Positions 7,637 through 15,728 of a DNA stretch of 40,859 nt are shown here, one piece after another. Under the pieces are notes generated by a model. That model was given only the letters and a program-made list of their open reading frames with translations, ran no database searches and had not been told where the DNA came from. Location: the NCBI GenBank assembly GCA_964395065.1, contig CAYNAM010000007.1, positions 1-40,859 on the forward strand, in the 5' to 3' direction. This DNA is from Entomomonas sp964395065. Its GTDB lineage: Bacteria > Pseudomonadota > Gammaproteobacteria > Pseudomonadales > Pseudomonadaceae. The number at the start of each line of letters is the position of its first letter. The first letter of the stretch is position 1. The position numbers and the translations under genes are program-made.

Positions 7637-9730
7637 ATGCTAACAATTGATGGTTTAGCTGATCGCTTATCTGAATACCTAACACCGGTGCAGGTTGATG
7701 GTATTCGACGTGCCTATTATTATGCAGATCAAGCCCATGATGGGCAACGTCGTCGCAGTGGCGAAAAATATATTACCCATCCTCTTGCGGTTGCGAATAT
7801 TCTAGCGGATATGCACATGGATCATCAAAGCCTTATGGCTGCGATGTTGCACGATGTTATTGAGGATACAGGAATCCCTAAAGAAGCATTGGCTGAACAG
7901 TTTAGTGAGGCCGTTGCTGATTTGGTGGACGGTGTCAGTAAGTTAACCCAGATATCTTTTGATAGCAAAGAGCAAGCGCAAGCGGAAAATTTTCAAAAAA
8001 TGGCCATGGCCATGGCGCGTGATATTCGGGTGATTATTGTTAAGCTTGCTGATCGATTACATAATATGAGAACGTTGGAGGTGATGTCTCCTCCTAAGCG
8101 TCGTCGTATTGCGAAGGAAACTCTTGAAATTTATGCTCCTATCGCTAATCGGTTGGGGATGCGCGATGTGCAGGTCAGTTTAGAGGATCTTAGCTTTAAA
8201 GCTATGCATCCGATGCGTTCCTCCTTGATTGGTAAGGCTGTTCAAAAGGTTAGCGGGCATCGTCGAGAAGTTGTTGCAAAGTTTCAATCAGCTATTGAAG
8301 CTTGTATTGTAAGAGAGAATCTTCAGGGGGCAGTAACAGGGCGAGAGAAGCATTTCTATAGCATCTATAAGAAAATGAAAGACAAGAAAAAATCTTTTAA
8401 TGAGATTATGGATATTTATGCTTTTCGCATTGTTGTGGACTCTGTTGATATGTGTTATCGCGTATTAGGTGCAATGCACAATCTTTTTAAACCTGTTCCA
8501 GGACGTTTCAAAGACTATATTGCTATTCCTAAAGCCAATGGCTATCAATCATTACATACCTCACTGTTTGGGATGAATGGAATACCAATAGAGATTCAAA
8601 TTCGTACCAAGGAAATGGATGAAATGGCCAGTTATGGAATTGCGGCGCATTGGCTGTATAAATCGGGAAGTGATGAGGTCAATCAGTCTCGAGTGAAACG
8701 TTGGGTTAAAAATCTATTAGAGCTCCAACAGCGCGCAGGTAGCTCACTAGAGTTTGTTGAGAACGTTAAAACCGATCTTTTCCCTGATGAGGTTTATGTC
8801 TTTACACCCAAAGGACGTATTATGGAGCTTGTGAAGGGTTCGACTGCTGTTGATTTTGCGTATGCCGTTCATACTGATGTGGGTAATACTTGTATTGCTT
8901 GCCGTATTGACCGCCATTTAGCCCCTTTATCGCAAGTACTTGAAAGTGGTTCAACAGTAGAAATTGTATGTTCTCCTAATGCAAGACCTAATCCGGCATG
9001 GCTAAATTTTATTGTAACAGGGCGTGCTAGAACGAATATTCGTCATGCATTAAAACAACAGAAACAAAAAGAGTCTATTAAATTAGGTGAAAGCCTGCTT
9101 AGTAAAGAGTTATCCGCCAATGGGCTTTGTTTAGATCAAATAGAACCAGAACGTATTGATGCTGTATTAAAAGAATATAAATTAGCTTGCCTTCAGGACT
9201 TGTTTGAGGAAATAGGCTTGGGGAATAGAGTCCCATACTTTGTGGCACAGCATTTAGTTAAAGGATTTGCTAAGACGACAGCCAATAAAAAACCACTTGA
9301 AATCACAGGTACTGAAGGATTAGTGATTAGTTATGCGAAATGTTGCTATCCTATTCCGCGAGATCCTATTATTGGTCATCTATCAACGGGCAAGGGGATT
9401 GTTGTCCATATAGAAAATTGTAAGTCTATTATTGATAAAGCAGATACTGATAAATATATACCTTTACAATGGGCCAGTAATATCAGTGGCGAGTTTGAGG
9501 TTCAATTGCATGTCGAACTTGAGCAACAGCGTGGAATCATTGCATTACTCGCGGATGCTATCAATATGGTTGATGCCAATATTGAAAAAATAGGGGTTGA
9601 CGAGCGAGATGGTAAAACCTGTATTGTTAATATGGTTGTGACTGTGCATAACCGTATTCATTTATCTCAAGTAATTAAGAAGTTACGTCTTATTAATGGT
9701 ATTATAAAAATAGCAAGATCAAGACATTAA
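7637..9730 (+). CDS. spoT: Bifunctional (p)ppGpp synthase/hydrolase SpoT
   Basis: 697 residues, full length. Domains in order: HD hydrolase (about 20-175), with HDVIEDT and H72/D73 at the same numbers as E. coli SpoT; RelA-type synthetase (about 225-350), with GRFKDYIAIPKANGYQSLHT and the catalytic Glu at E319; TGS (about 385-445, VYVFTPKGRIMELVKG); a helical region with a CC/zinc-finger-like VISYAKCCYPIPRDP; and a C-terminal ACT domain (about 615-695). Both active sites look intact, so it should make and degrade (p)ppGpp. A TTG directly precedes the ATG; the ATG at 7637 after GGAAGGGG is preferred. ridA follows 29 bp later. Confidence 0.97.
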   Translation: MLTIDGLADRLSEYLTPVQVDGIRRAYYYADQAHDGQRRRSGEKYITHPLAVANILADMHMDHQSLMAAMLHDVIEDTGIPKEALAEQFSEAVADLVDGVSKLTQISFDSKEQAQAENFQKMAMAMARDIRVIIVKLADRLHNMRTLEVMSPPKRRRIAKETLEIYAPIANRLGMRDVQVSLEDLSFKAMHPMRSSLIGKAVQKVSGHRREVVAKFQSAIEACIVRENLQGAVTGREKHFYSIYKKMKDKKKSFNEIMDIYAFRIVVDSVDMCYRVLGAMHNLFKPVPGRFKDYIAIPKANGYQSLHTSLFGMNGIPIEIQIRTKEMDEMASYGIAAHWLYKSGSDEVNQSRVKRWVKNLLELQQRAGSSLEFVENVKTDLFPDEVYVFTPKGRIMELVKGSTAVDFAYAVHTDVGNTCIACRIDRHLAPLSQVLESGSTVEIVCSPNARPNPAWLNFIVTGRARTNIRHALKQQKQKESIKLGESLLSKELSANGLCLDQIEPERIDAVLKEYKLACLQDLFEEIGLGNRVPYFVAQHLVKGFAKTTANKKPLEITGTEGLVISYAKCCYPIPRDPIIGHLSTGKGIVVHIENCKSIIDKADTDKYIPLQWASNISGEFEVQLHVELEQQRGIIALLADAINMVDANIEKIGVDERDGKTCIVNMVVTVHNRIHLSQVIKKLRLINGIIKIARSRH

Positions 9731-9759
9731 TAGATAATATTCGTTTGAGGATAGCGTTT

Positions 9760-10143
9760 ATGAAGAAAGAAGTCATCAAAACAGAAAAGGCTCCCGCAGC
9801 AATTGGAACTTACTCACAGGCCATAAAGGTTGGGGAGACGGTCTATTTATCAGGACAGATTCCTTTGAATCCTTTAACTATGCAGTTGGTTGATGGTGGA
9901 TTTGAAGCGCAGGCCGTGCAAGTTTTTGAGAATTTAAAAGCAGTGGCTGAAGCCTCTGGTGGTAGCTTACAAAATATAGTGAAATTAAATATCTATTTAA
10001 CGAATCTAGATAATTTTACTAAACTAAATGAAATTATGGGGCGCTATTTTACAGAACCGTATCCTGCACGCGCAGCTATTGGTATTGGTGCCTTGCCTAA
10101 GGGGGCAATGGTGGAGATGGATGCCATTTTAGTTTTGGGATAG
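9760..10143 (+). CDS. ridA: RidA family enamine/imine deaminase
   Basis: 127 residues, YjgF/YER057c/UK114 family. RidA hydrolyses reactive 2-aminoacrylate and related enamines released by PLP enzymes, protecting cytoplasmic enzymes. Typical motifs are APAAIGTYSQAIKVG, VYLSGQIPL and, near the end, YPARAAIGIGALPKGAMVEM, with the conserved Arg and Glu. A TTG start at 9745 is possible, but ATG at 9760 preceded by GAGG at 9747-9750 matches the family N-terminus. The spoT-ridA order is shared with Pseudomonas. Confidence 0.94.
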   Translation: MKKEVIKTEKAPAAIGTYSQAIKVGETVYLSGQIPLNPLTMQLVDGGFEAQAVQVFENLKAVAEASGGSLQNIVKLNIYLTNLDNFTKLNEIMGRYFTEPYPARAAIGIGALPKGAMVEMDAILVLG

Positions 10144-10168
10144 CTTATTAATTTTAAAGGTTAAATAC

Positions 10169-11080
10169 ATGACGCTCACAGAACTTCGGTATATTGTTGT
10201 ATTGGCACAAGAAAAGCATTTTGGTAAAGCGGCTGATCGTTGTACGGTTAGCCAGCCAACCTTATCTGTGGGCGTGAAAAAAATAGAAAAAGAATTAGGC
10301 GTTTATATTTTTGAGCGCAGTAAAAATTCCGTACGACTTACTCCTGTTGGTGAGGTTATTGTAGAACAGGCTAAAAAAGTATTAGAGCAAACCCAGGTGA
10401 TACGTGAGTTAGCACTGATTGGAAAAGATCAGTTAGCTGCACCATTAAGAGTTGGTGCAATTTACACTATAGGACCTTATTTGTTTCCGCATCTTATTCC
10501 TGAGTTACATAAAATTGCACCTAATATGCCTTTGTATATAGAGGAAAATTTTACTCATGTGCTAAAAGAAAAATTACGAGCAGGCGAGTTAGATGCAATT
10601 ATTGTGGCATTACCTTTTAGTGATGTAGATGTTGTGGCAAAGCCTTTGTATGATGAATACTTTGATGTCTTATTACCTGCAAAGCATCCTTGGACGAAGC
10701 GTAAAACAATAAATCCAGATGAGTTATCTGGTAAGACTCTTTTATTACTGGGAGAGGGGCATTGTTTCCGTGATCAAGTGTTAGAGGCTTGTCCTACTAA
10801 TAAAGAGCATGGCAATAGTAGTAGTGAATTTACAGAGGTAGAGTCAACATCACTCGAAACGATTCGCCATATGGTTGCTTCGGGCCTAGGTGTTTCTGTA
10901 CTTCCTCATTCTGCCATTCATAGTCCTTACTATGCAGAGGGGGTTGTTGAAGTAAGACCTTTTTCTGAACCAAAACCTAAAAGAACGGTTGCTATTGCTT
11001 GGCGGATGAGCTTCCCAAGGGCGAAGGCAATCGATGTGTTAGTTGACGCTATTCAGCGTTGTGCAGACAACATACTTTAA
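10169..11080 (+). CDS. oxyR: Hydrogen peroxide-sensing LysR regulator OxyR
   Basis: 303 residues. The N-terminal winged HTH (about 1-65, FGKAADRCTVSQPTLSVGVK) is followed by a LysR substrate-binding fold. The redox pair is C199 and C208 (GEGHCFRDQVLEAC), exactly the E. coli OxyR numbering. This separates it from ordinary LysR proteins and supports peroxide sensing through a disulfide. Known family targets are catalase, ahpC and similar genes, none of which is in this window. It starts 25 bp after ridA, and recG begins 9 bp after its stop. The oxyR-recG linkage is also seen in Pseudomonas, so this is vertical context. Confidence 0.96.
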   Translation: MTLTELRYIVVLAQEKHFGKAADRCTVSQPTLSVGVKKIEKELGVYIFERSKNSVRLTPVGEVIVEQAKKVLEQTQVIRELALIGKDQLAAPLRVGAIYTIGPYLFPHLIPELHKIAPNMPLYIEENFTHVLKEKLRAGELDAIIVALPFSDVDVVAKPLYDEYFDVLLPAKHPWTKRKTINPDELSGKTLLLLGEGHCFRDQVLEACPTNKEHGNSSSEFTEVESTSLETIRHMVASGLGVSVLPHSAIHSPYYAEGVVEVRPFSEPKPKRTVAIAWRMSFPRAKAIDVLVDAIQRCADNIL

Positions 11081-11089
11081 TATTAATGC

Positions 11090-13165
11090 ATGGCGAATTT
11101 AGCCCATACTGCAATTACACATCTAAAAGGTGTTGGCGATGCGTTGGCTGAAAAGTTAGCTAAGCTATCTATTGTTACCTTACAAGATTTACTGTTTCAT
11201 TTACCACTACGCTACCAAGATAGAACACGAATCATACCTATAGGTACACTGTTTGTAGGACAAGATGCCGTGGTCGAGGGAACAGTGATTTCTGCCAGTA
11301 TCTTGATGGGACGCCGTCGCAGCTTGTTGGTAAAGCTGCAAGATGGTAGCGGTACGATTGGTTTAAGATTTTATTTTTTTAATCAATCACAAAAAAACTC
11401 TTTTATCAAAGGTGCCCGTGTGAGGTGCTTTGGCGATGTGCGTGCAGGCGCATCAGGATTAGAACTCTATCACCCAGAATACAGTATTATTGCAGACGAT
11501 AAAATAATGCCTGTTGAGCAGACATTAACGCCGATTTATCCGACCACAGAAGGTCTAACTCAGCAACGATTAAGACAGTTAGTTGAGCAAACATTGGGTT
11601 TATTAAGTAGCCATAACTTACCCGATTATTTACCTGCGAATTTAATTGAGCACTATGACTTAGGTGATTTGAGAGAAGCTATTAGTTATCTACATCACCC
11701 ACCACCAGATGCTAATGCACAATTATTAGCAGAGGGTAAACATTGGGCACAAAAAAGATTAATTTTTGAAGAACTACTTAGCCACCAGTTATCATTACAG
11801 CGTTTGCGTGAGCAAATTAGAAGTCAGTCAGCGATAGCCGTTGCATACTCAACTAAACTGGTACCTGCTTATTTAAAACAGTTACCGTTTAGCCCTACTC
11901 AAGCACAGCAACGCGTTGTACAAGAAATTGCTTATGATCTTAGTATGCCGCTTCCCATGTTACGTTTGGTGCAGGGGGATGTGGGGGCAGGTAAGACGGT
12001 TGTTGCTGCGCTAGCCGCCTTGCCCGTAATAGAAGCGGGTTATCAAGTAGCACTGATGGCGCCTACGGAGATTTTAGCTGAACAGCATTTTCTAACGTTT
12101 CAGCGTTGGTTTGAACCGTTAGGTATTAAGGTGGCTTGGTTAGCAGGAAAGTTAAAAGGAAAAGCACGGCAGAATGCGTTAACTGATATTGCCGAAGGTG
12201 CGGCAATGGTGATAGGCACGCATGCGCTATTTCAACGTGATGTTTTTTTTAAGCAATTGGCTTTGGTCATTATTGATGAGCAACACCGTTTTGGTGTTGA
12301 ACAACGTTTAGCATTAAGAGATAAAGGTGTTGATGGTCTATTTCTACCTCATCAGTTGATTATGACCGCTACGCCGATTCCAAGAACGCTCGCAATGAGT
12401 GCTTATGCTGATTTAGATACCTCTATTCTCGATGAGTTACCACCAGGGCGCACGCCCGTATCAACTGTTGTTATACCTGATAGCCGCAGGCCAGAAGTTA
12501 TTACTCGTGTCCAGCAAGCTTGTAAAGAGGGAAAACAGGCGTATTGGGTTTGTACATTGATAGAAGAGTCGGAAGAGCTGACTTGCCAAGCGGCTGAAAC
12601 AACATTTACGGAGCTGTCAGAGTTATTGCAGGGCATTTCTATTGGGCTGATTCATGGACGAATGAAAGCAAATGAGAAAGTAGCATTGATGCAACGTTTC
12701 AAAGAGGGTGAGTTACAGTTACTTGTTGCTACCACCGTGATTGAAGTAGGGGTGGATGTGCCTAATGCAAGTTTAATGATTATTGAGAATCCTGAACGAT
12801 TGGGCTTGGCACAATTACATCAGCTTCGTGGCCGAGTGGGAAGAGGTCGAACAGAAAGTTTTTGTTTATTGCTATACCATGCGCCTTTGTCAAGAATAGC
12901 ACAAGAGCGTTTGTCTATTATGCGCGAAACCAATGATGGCTTTGTTATTGCTGAAAAGGATTTGGAGATTCGAGGGCCGGGTGAAGTGTTAGGAACTCGA
13001 CAAACAGGATTATTACAATTTAAAGTAGCTGATCTAATGAGAGACAGTGATTTATTGCCTGCTGTTCGAGAAGCTACCCAAGAAGTAGTAAAAAATCATA
13101 AAGATAGTATTGATTTGCTGCTTGAGCGTTGGGTAGCTAATAGAGAACGTTACGGACAAGTTTAG
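11090..13165 (+). CDS. recG: ATP-dependent DNA helicase RecG
   Basis: 691 residues, normal length. RecG remodels stalled replication forks and branch-migrates Holliday junctions. The N-terminal wedge/OB domain covers about 1-240 (GVGDALAEKLAKL, LPLRYQDRT). The helicase core has Walker A GDVGAGKT (K302), the DEQH box (D396-H399, IIDEQHRFGVEQR), TATPIPRT, and the C-terminal HGRM, TTVIEVGVDVPNA and QLRGRVGRG motifs. The ATG is only 9 bp after oxyR with no strong ribosome-binding site, suggesting coupled translation. Its stop codon abuts the stop of the convergent gene at 13166. Confidence 0.97.
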   Translation: MANLAHTAITHLKGVGDALAEKLAKLSIVTLQDLLFHLPLRYQDRTRIIPIGTLFVGQDAVVEGTVISASILMGRRRSLLVKLQDGSGTIGLRFYFFNQSQKNSFIKGARVRCFGDVRAGASGLELYHPEYSIIADDKIMPVEQTLTPIYPTTEGLTQQRLRQLVEQTLGLLSSHNLPDYLPANLIEHYDLGDLREAISYLHHPPPDANAQLLAEGKHWAQKRLIFEELLSHQLSLQRLREQIRSQSAIAVAYSTKLVPAYLKQLPFSPTQAQQRVVQEIAYDLSMPLPMLRLVQGDVGAGKTVVAALAALPVIEAGYQVALMAPTEILAEQHFLTFQRWFEPLGIKVAWLAGKLKGKARQNALTDIAEGAAMVIGTHALFQRDVFFKQLALVIIDEQHRFGVEQRLALRDKGVDGLFLPHQLIMTATPIPRTLAMSAYADLDTSILDELPPGRTPVSTVVIPDSRRPEVITRVQQACKEGKQAYWVCTLIEESEELTCQAAETTFTELSELLQGISIGLIHGRMKANEKVALMQRFKEGELQLLVATTVIEVGVDVPNASLMIIENPERLGLAQLHQLRGRVGRGRTESFCLLLYHAPLSRIAQERLSIMRETNDGFVIAEKDLEIRGPGEVLGTRQTGLLQFKVADLMRDSDLLPAVREATQEVVKNHKDSIDLLLERWVANRERYGQV

Positions 13166-13690
13166 TTAATAGGTATTTTTAAGTTTTACATACTGCTGTG
13201 CACTGTATAGTAAAAATTCTTTTTCAGACTCTATAAGTGGGCGTAATTGTTTGGCGGGATTGCCAACATATAAATACCCACCATTTAGTTTTTTCCCCGG
13301 TGGGACAACCGTTCCTGCTCCAATGATGACATCATTGCTAATCTCAACATCATCGAGAATAATACTGCCCATACCGATTAAGACACGATTACCAATTGTG
13401 CAACCATGTAGAACCGCTTTATGACCAATAGTTACATCATCACCGATTGTGAGGGGGGAACCAGCTCTGTTAGACTCTTCATTTTTATGTGTGACATGTA
13501 ATACACAACCATCTTGGACATTGCTTCGAGCACCAATACGAATGCTATTAACATCCCCTCGAATGACAGCATAAGGCCAAACCGAGCATTGCTCGCCTAA
13601 TTCAACATCACCAATAATAATAGCAGACTCATCAATAAAAACCTCACTGCCTATAATAGGTGTTTTTCCTTGGTAAGGGCGAATTGACAT
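13166..13690 (-). CDS. Gamma-carbonic anhydrase-like hexapeptide-repeat protein
   Basis: 174 residues from the chosen start. Left-handed beta-helix hexapeptide repeats run from about residue 12 to 150. Candidate metal ligands are H65 or H68 (HVTHKNEE), H90 and H95 (GHKAVLHGC), with the RGDV strand typical of the YrdA/PaaY/gamma-carbonic-anhydrase group. Many members of this group have no demonstrated activity, so carbonic anhydrase function is uncertain. The open frame extends upstream to 13795, but the ATG at 13690 (MSIRPYQGK) follows GGAGT and matches family N-termini. It ends directly against recG. The DUF218 gene lies upstream on the same strand, about 86 bp away. Confidence 0.88.
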   Translation of the reverse strand: MSIRPYQGKTPIIGSEVFIDESAIIIGDVELGEQCSVWPYAVIRGDVNSIRIGARSNVQDGCVLHVTHKNEESNRAGSPLTIGDDVTIGHKAVLHGCTIGNRVLIGMGSIILDDVEISNDVIIGAGTVVPPGKKLNGGYLYVGNPAKQLRPLIESEKEFLLYSAQQYVKLKNTY

Positions 13691-13776
13691 GGTTACTCCA
13701 TAATAATGTAATGGTACTGAATGTTTATAGAGTATAGCATAGATAATAAGGGGGAATATGTGCGGTAAAGCATGTT

Positions 13777-14349
13777 TTATTTTATATTTAACCAATAAGC
13801 AGGGTAGCCAAATAACTCACGAACAATAGAGAAAAAATCTTTTCCTGAAATATAGTCAGGTGATGCTTGTCCAATTTTCTTTATGCCCGCCCGTTTGAAG
13901 GCTAGTTTTGTTCTGGCAATGTGGTAATATTGAGAAACAATGATGGCTGATTCTAAATGATTTTTTTGCATATACAAGTAGGTATTATTGGCTGTAGCAC
14001 GAGTATTAACACCTATTGTATCTCGAATAATAGCGGATATAGGGATGCCTCTTGCTATGAGATAGTTGGACATTGCAATGGCTTCATTGAAGCCTTCTTT
14101 TCCCGTGCCGCCACTTACTAAAATATAGGGGGCATAACCTTGTTGGTAGATCTCAATCGCCTTATTAAGACGTACGGCCAATCCCTTACTAGGGATACCC
14201 GAAGGTGATACTTTATTGCCTAATACTACGATGAGATCTGCTTTAAATAGATTATCTTTTGCACCTGATAGAACGATTGTAAACAAGAGTGCTATGAAAA
14301 TAAGAGGAATAATTAAAAAGATTTTTTTATGATGAGTAATCCATTTCAT
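13777..14349 (-). CDS. DUF218 (YdcF/SanA-like) membrane-anchored protein
   Basis: 190 residues. An N-terminal hydrophobic anchor (about 9-29) is followed by a DUF218 fold: ADLIVVLGNKVSPSGIPSKG, then ILVSGGTGKEGFNEA, then NTRATANNTYLYM and the late IIVSQYYHIARTKLAFKRAG. The family includes SanA and YdcF of E. coli, associated with envelope permeability; its biochemical role is not settled. The active part is predicted to face the periplasm. It is upstream of the gamma-carbonic-anhydrase-like gene and downstream of the terC terminator. Confidence 0.85.
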   Translation of the reverse strand: MKWITHHKKIFLIIPLIFIALLFTIVLSGAKDNLFKADLIVVLGNKVSPSGIPSKGLAVRLNKAIEIYQQGYAPYILVSGGTGKEGFNEAIAMSNYLIARGIPISAIIRDTIGVNTRATANNTYLYMQKNHLESAIIVSQYYHIARTKLAFKRAGIKKIGQASPDYISGKDFFSIVRELFGYPAYWLNIK

Positions 14350-14416
14350 ACAATGCTACTGCAGTGATAGTAATTTTTTATTATAACGCCGTATTGATGA
14401 GAAGCATATAAAAGAA

Positions 14417-14447
14417 TATAAAAAGGTGGTTGTATTAAACCACCTTT
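14417..14447 (-). terminator. Rho-independent terminator after the TerC-family gene
   Basis: Inverted repeat AAAGGTGGTT (14422-14431) and AACCACCTTT (14438-14447) with a 6-nt loop. Read on the minus strand it is followed by a run of T residues (14417-14424). It lies 11 bp beyond the stop of the TerC-family gene, and it separates that gene from the DUF218 gene. Confidence 0.85.
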
Positions 14448-14457
14448 GAGAAAGGTA

Positions 14458-15492
14458 TTAGGACGTGGATTTGTTTTTTTCTGGAAATATAAAGCTGGCT
14501 AAAATACCAATGGTTAAAACAATGAGAACGACATATAAACTCCATGTTGGCTTTATTTCATAACCAAAGTGCCAAATATGGTTAGCGGCATTAAGCCCTA
14601 ATTTGAAGGCTACAAAGAACAGTAAAAAGATAACGGCTTTTTCTAAATGCACTAAATATTTTCGTAATGCCTCTAATACAAAGTAGAGCGTTCTTAAACC
14701 TAAAATAGCAAACATCATGGCAGAATAAACAATAAGAGGCTCCCTGCTGACGGCAATAATGGCTGGAACGCTATCAAACGCAAACATTAAGTCAGAAAGT
14801 TCAATCACTGCAAGACATAACAGTAATGGCGTAGCATAAATAGCCCCTTTTTTTATCATCACTTTTAAGTTGCTATTTTCTGGTTTTTTGAGTTCTTCTA
14901 GTACGGTGTTGCTTGATAAGAAGAAACGATGGCCAACAATTTTTGGGAAAACAGGAAAAAATTTACGAACAATGCGATTAGCAAAGTGATCAGAGTAGTC
15001 TTTGATTTCATCTTCGTCATCTTTATTTTTGAGCATCATGACCGCAGTAAAGGCAACAATTGCTGCAAAAACAATTTCAACCCAAGGACCTAGCGCTAAT
15101 AATTCAGTACCAATAGCAACAAAAATGCCTCTAAATACAATAGCGCCAATAACACCAAGGTAGAGAATTCTATGGCGGTATATGTCAGGAATTTTGAACC
15201 ATGCAAAAATAGCCATAATAACAAATAGATTATCAACAGATAATACCTTCTCTAGGGCATAACCAGTAATAAATAGTGTTGCTGTTTCAGCATTATGATG
15301 AACGTATAAGAAGGCTGCAAATCCTAGGGAGATAGCGACCCAAAATAAAGACCATAATGTGGCACTTTTTAAACTGATGGGTTTATCGCTGCGGTGCGCA
15401 AATAAGTCTATTAGCAATGCAGCAACAGAAAGTACGATAAAGATGATAAGTGTTTCAATTGGAAATCCAAGAGGAGTTTGGGTTTGTTCCAT
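14458..15492 (-). CDS. TerC/Alx family integral membrane protein
   Basis: 344 residues with about eight to nine membrane segments. TerC-family signatures include GYALEKVLSVDNLFVIMAIF with its conserved Glu and Asp, and AVIELSDLMFAFDSVPAIIA followed by REPLIVYSAMMFAILGLRTLY. A charged cytoplasmic loop (KNKDDEDEIKDY) lies near the middle. Its length and pattern are closest to E. coli Alx. The family is linked to manganese efflux or metal homeostasis and to tellurite resistance clusters. No ter cluster genes are nearby, so manganese homeostasis is more plausible. I searched the leader for a yybP-ykoY manganese riboswitch and did not see one. It is transcribed away from cycA. Confidence 0.9.
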   Translation of the reverse strand: MEQTQTPLGFPIETLIIFIVLSVAALLIDLFAHRSDKPISLKSATLWSLFWVAISLGFAAFLYVHHNAETATLFITGYALEKVLSVDNLFVIMAIFAWFKIPDIYRHRILYLGVIGAIVFRGIFVAIGTELLALGPWVEIVFAAIVAFTAVMMLKNKDDEDEIKDYSDHFANRIVRKFFPVFPKIVGHRFFLSSNTVLEELKKPENSNLKVMIKKGAIYATPLLLCLAVIELSDLMFAFDSVPAIIAVSREPLIVYSAMMFAILGLRTLYFVLEALRKYLVHLEKAVIFLLFFVAFKLGLNAANHIWHFGYEIKPTWSLYVVLIVLTIGILASFIFPEKNKSTS

Positions 15493-15647
15493 TATACAAC
15501 CTAATTAAATTATTGATATTCATGAGTGTGAGTGGTTAAAATGTATTACTTAAGGCTGTCTATATACATGATTAGTTGTAAAAAAAATGTCGTTTTTTAC
15601 AGCGCTCATCAATTTAAGTCTATTTATTAAGAATAAATAGCATTCAC

Positions 15648-15653
15648 TATAAT
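15648..15653 (+). promoter_or_regulatory. Candidate -10 box for cycA
   Basis: A perfect TATAAT lies 75 bp upstream of the cycA ATG, in the 236-bp gap between the divergent TerC-family gene and cycA. No good -35 match is present at the standard spacing (TATTAA is at 15625-15630). The call is weak. Confidence 0.3.
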
Positions 15654-15728
15654 ATATAACCACCTTATGAAATAAATCAATATATTAATATTCAATTATT
15701 TAATAATAGTTTAAGAGGTTTCTCTACG

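Noticed and set aside
15493..15728. Manganese riboswitch (yybP-ykoY type) upstream of the TerC-family gene
   Set aside because: The characteristic conserved loops were not visible on the minus strand; only an A/T hairpin is present.
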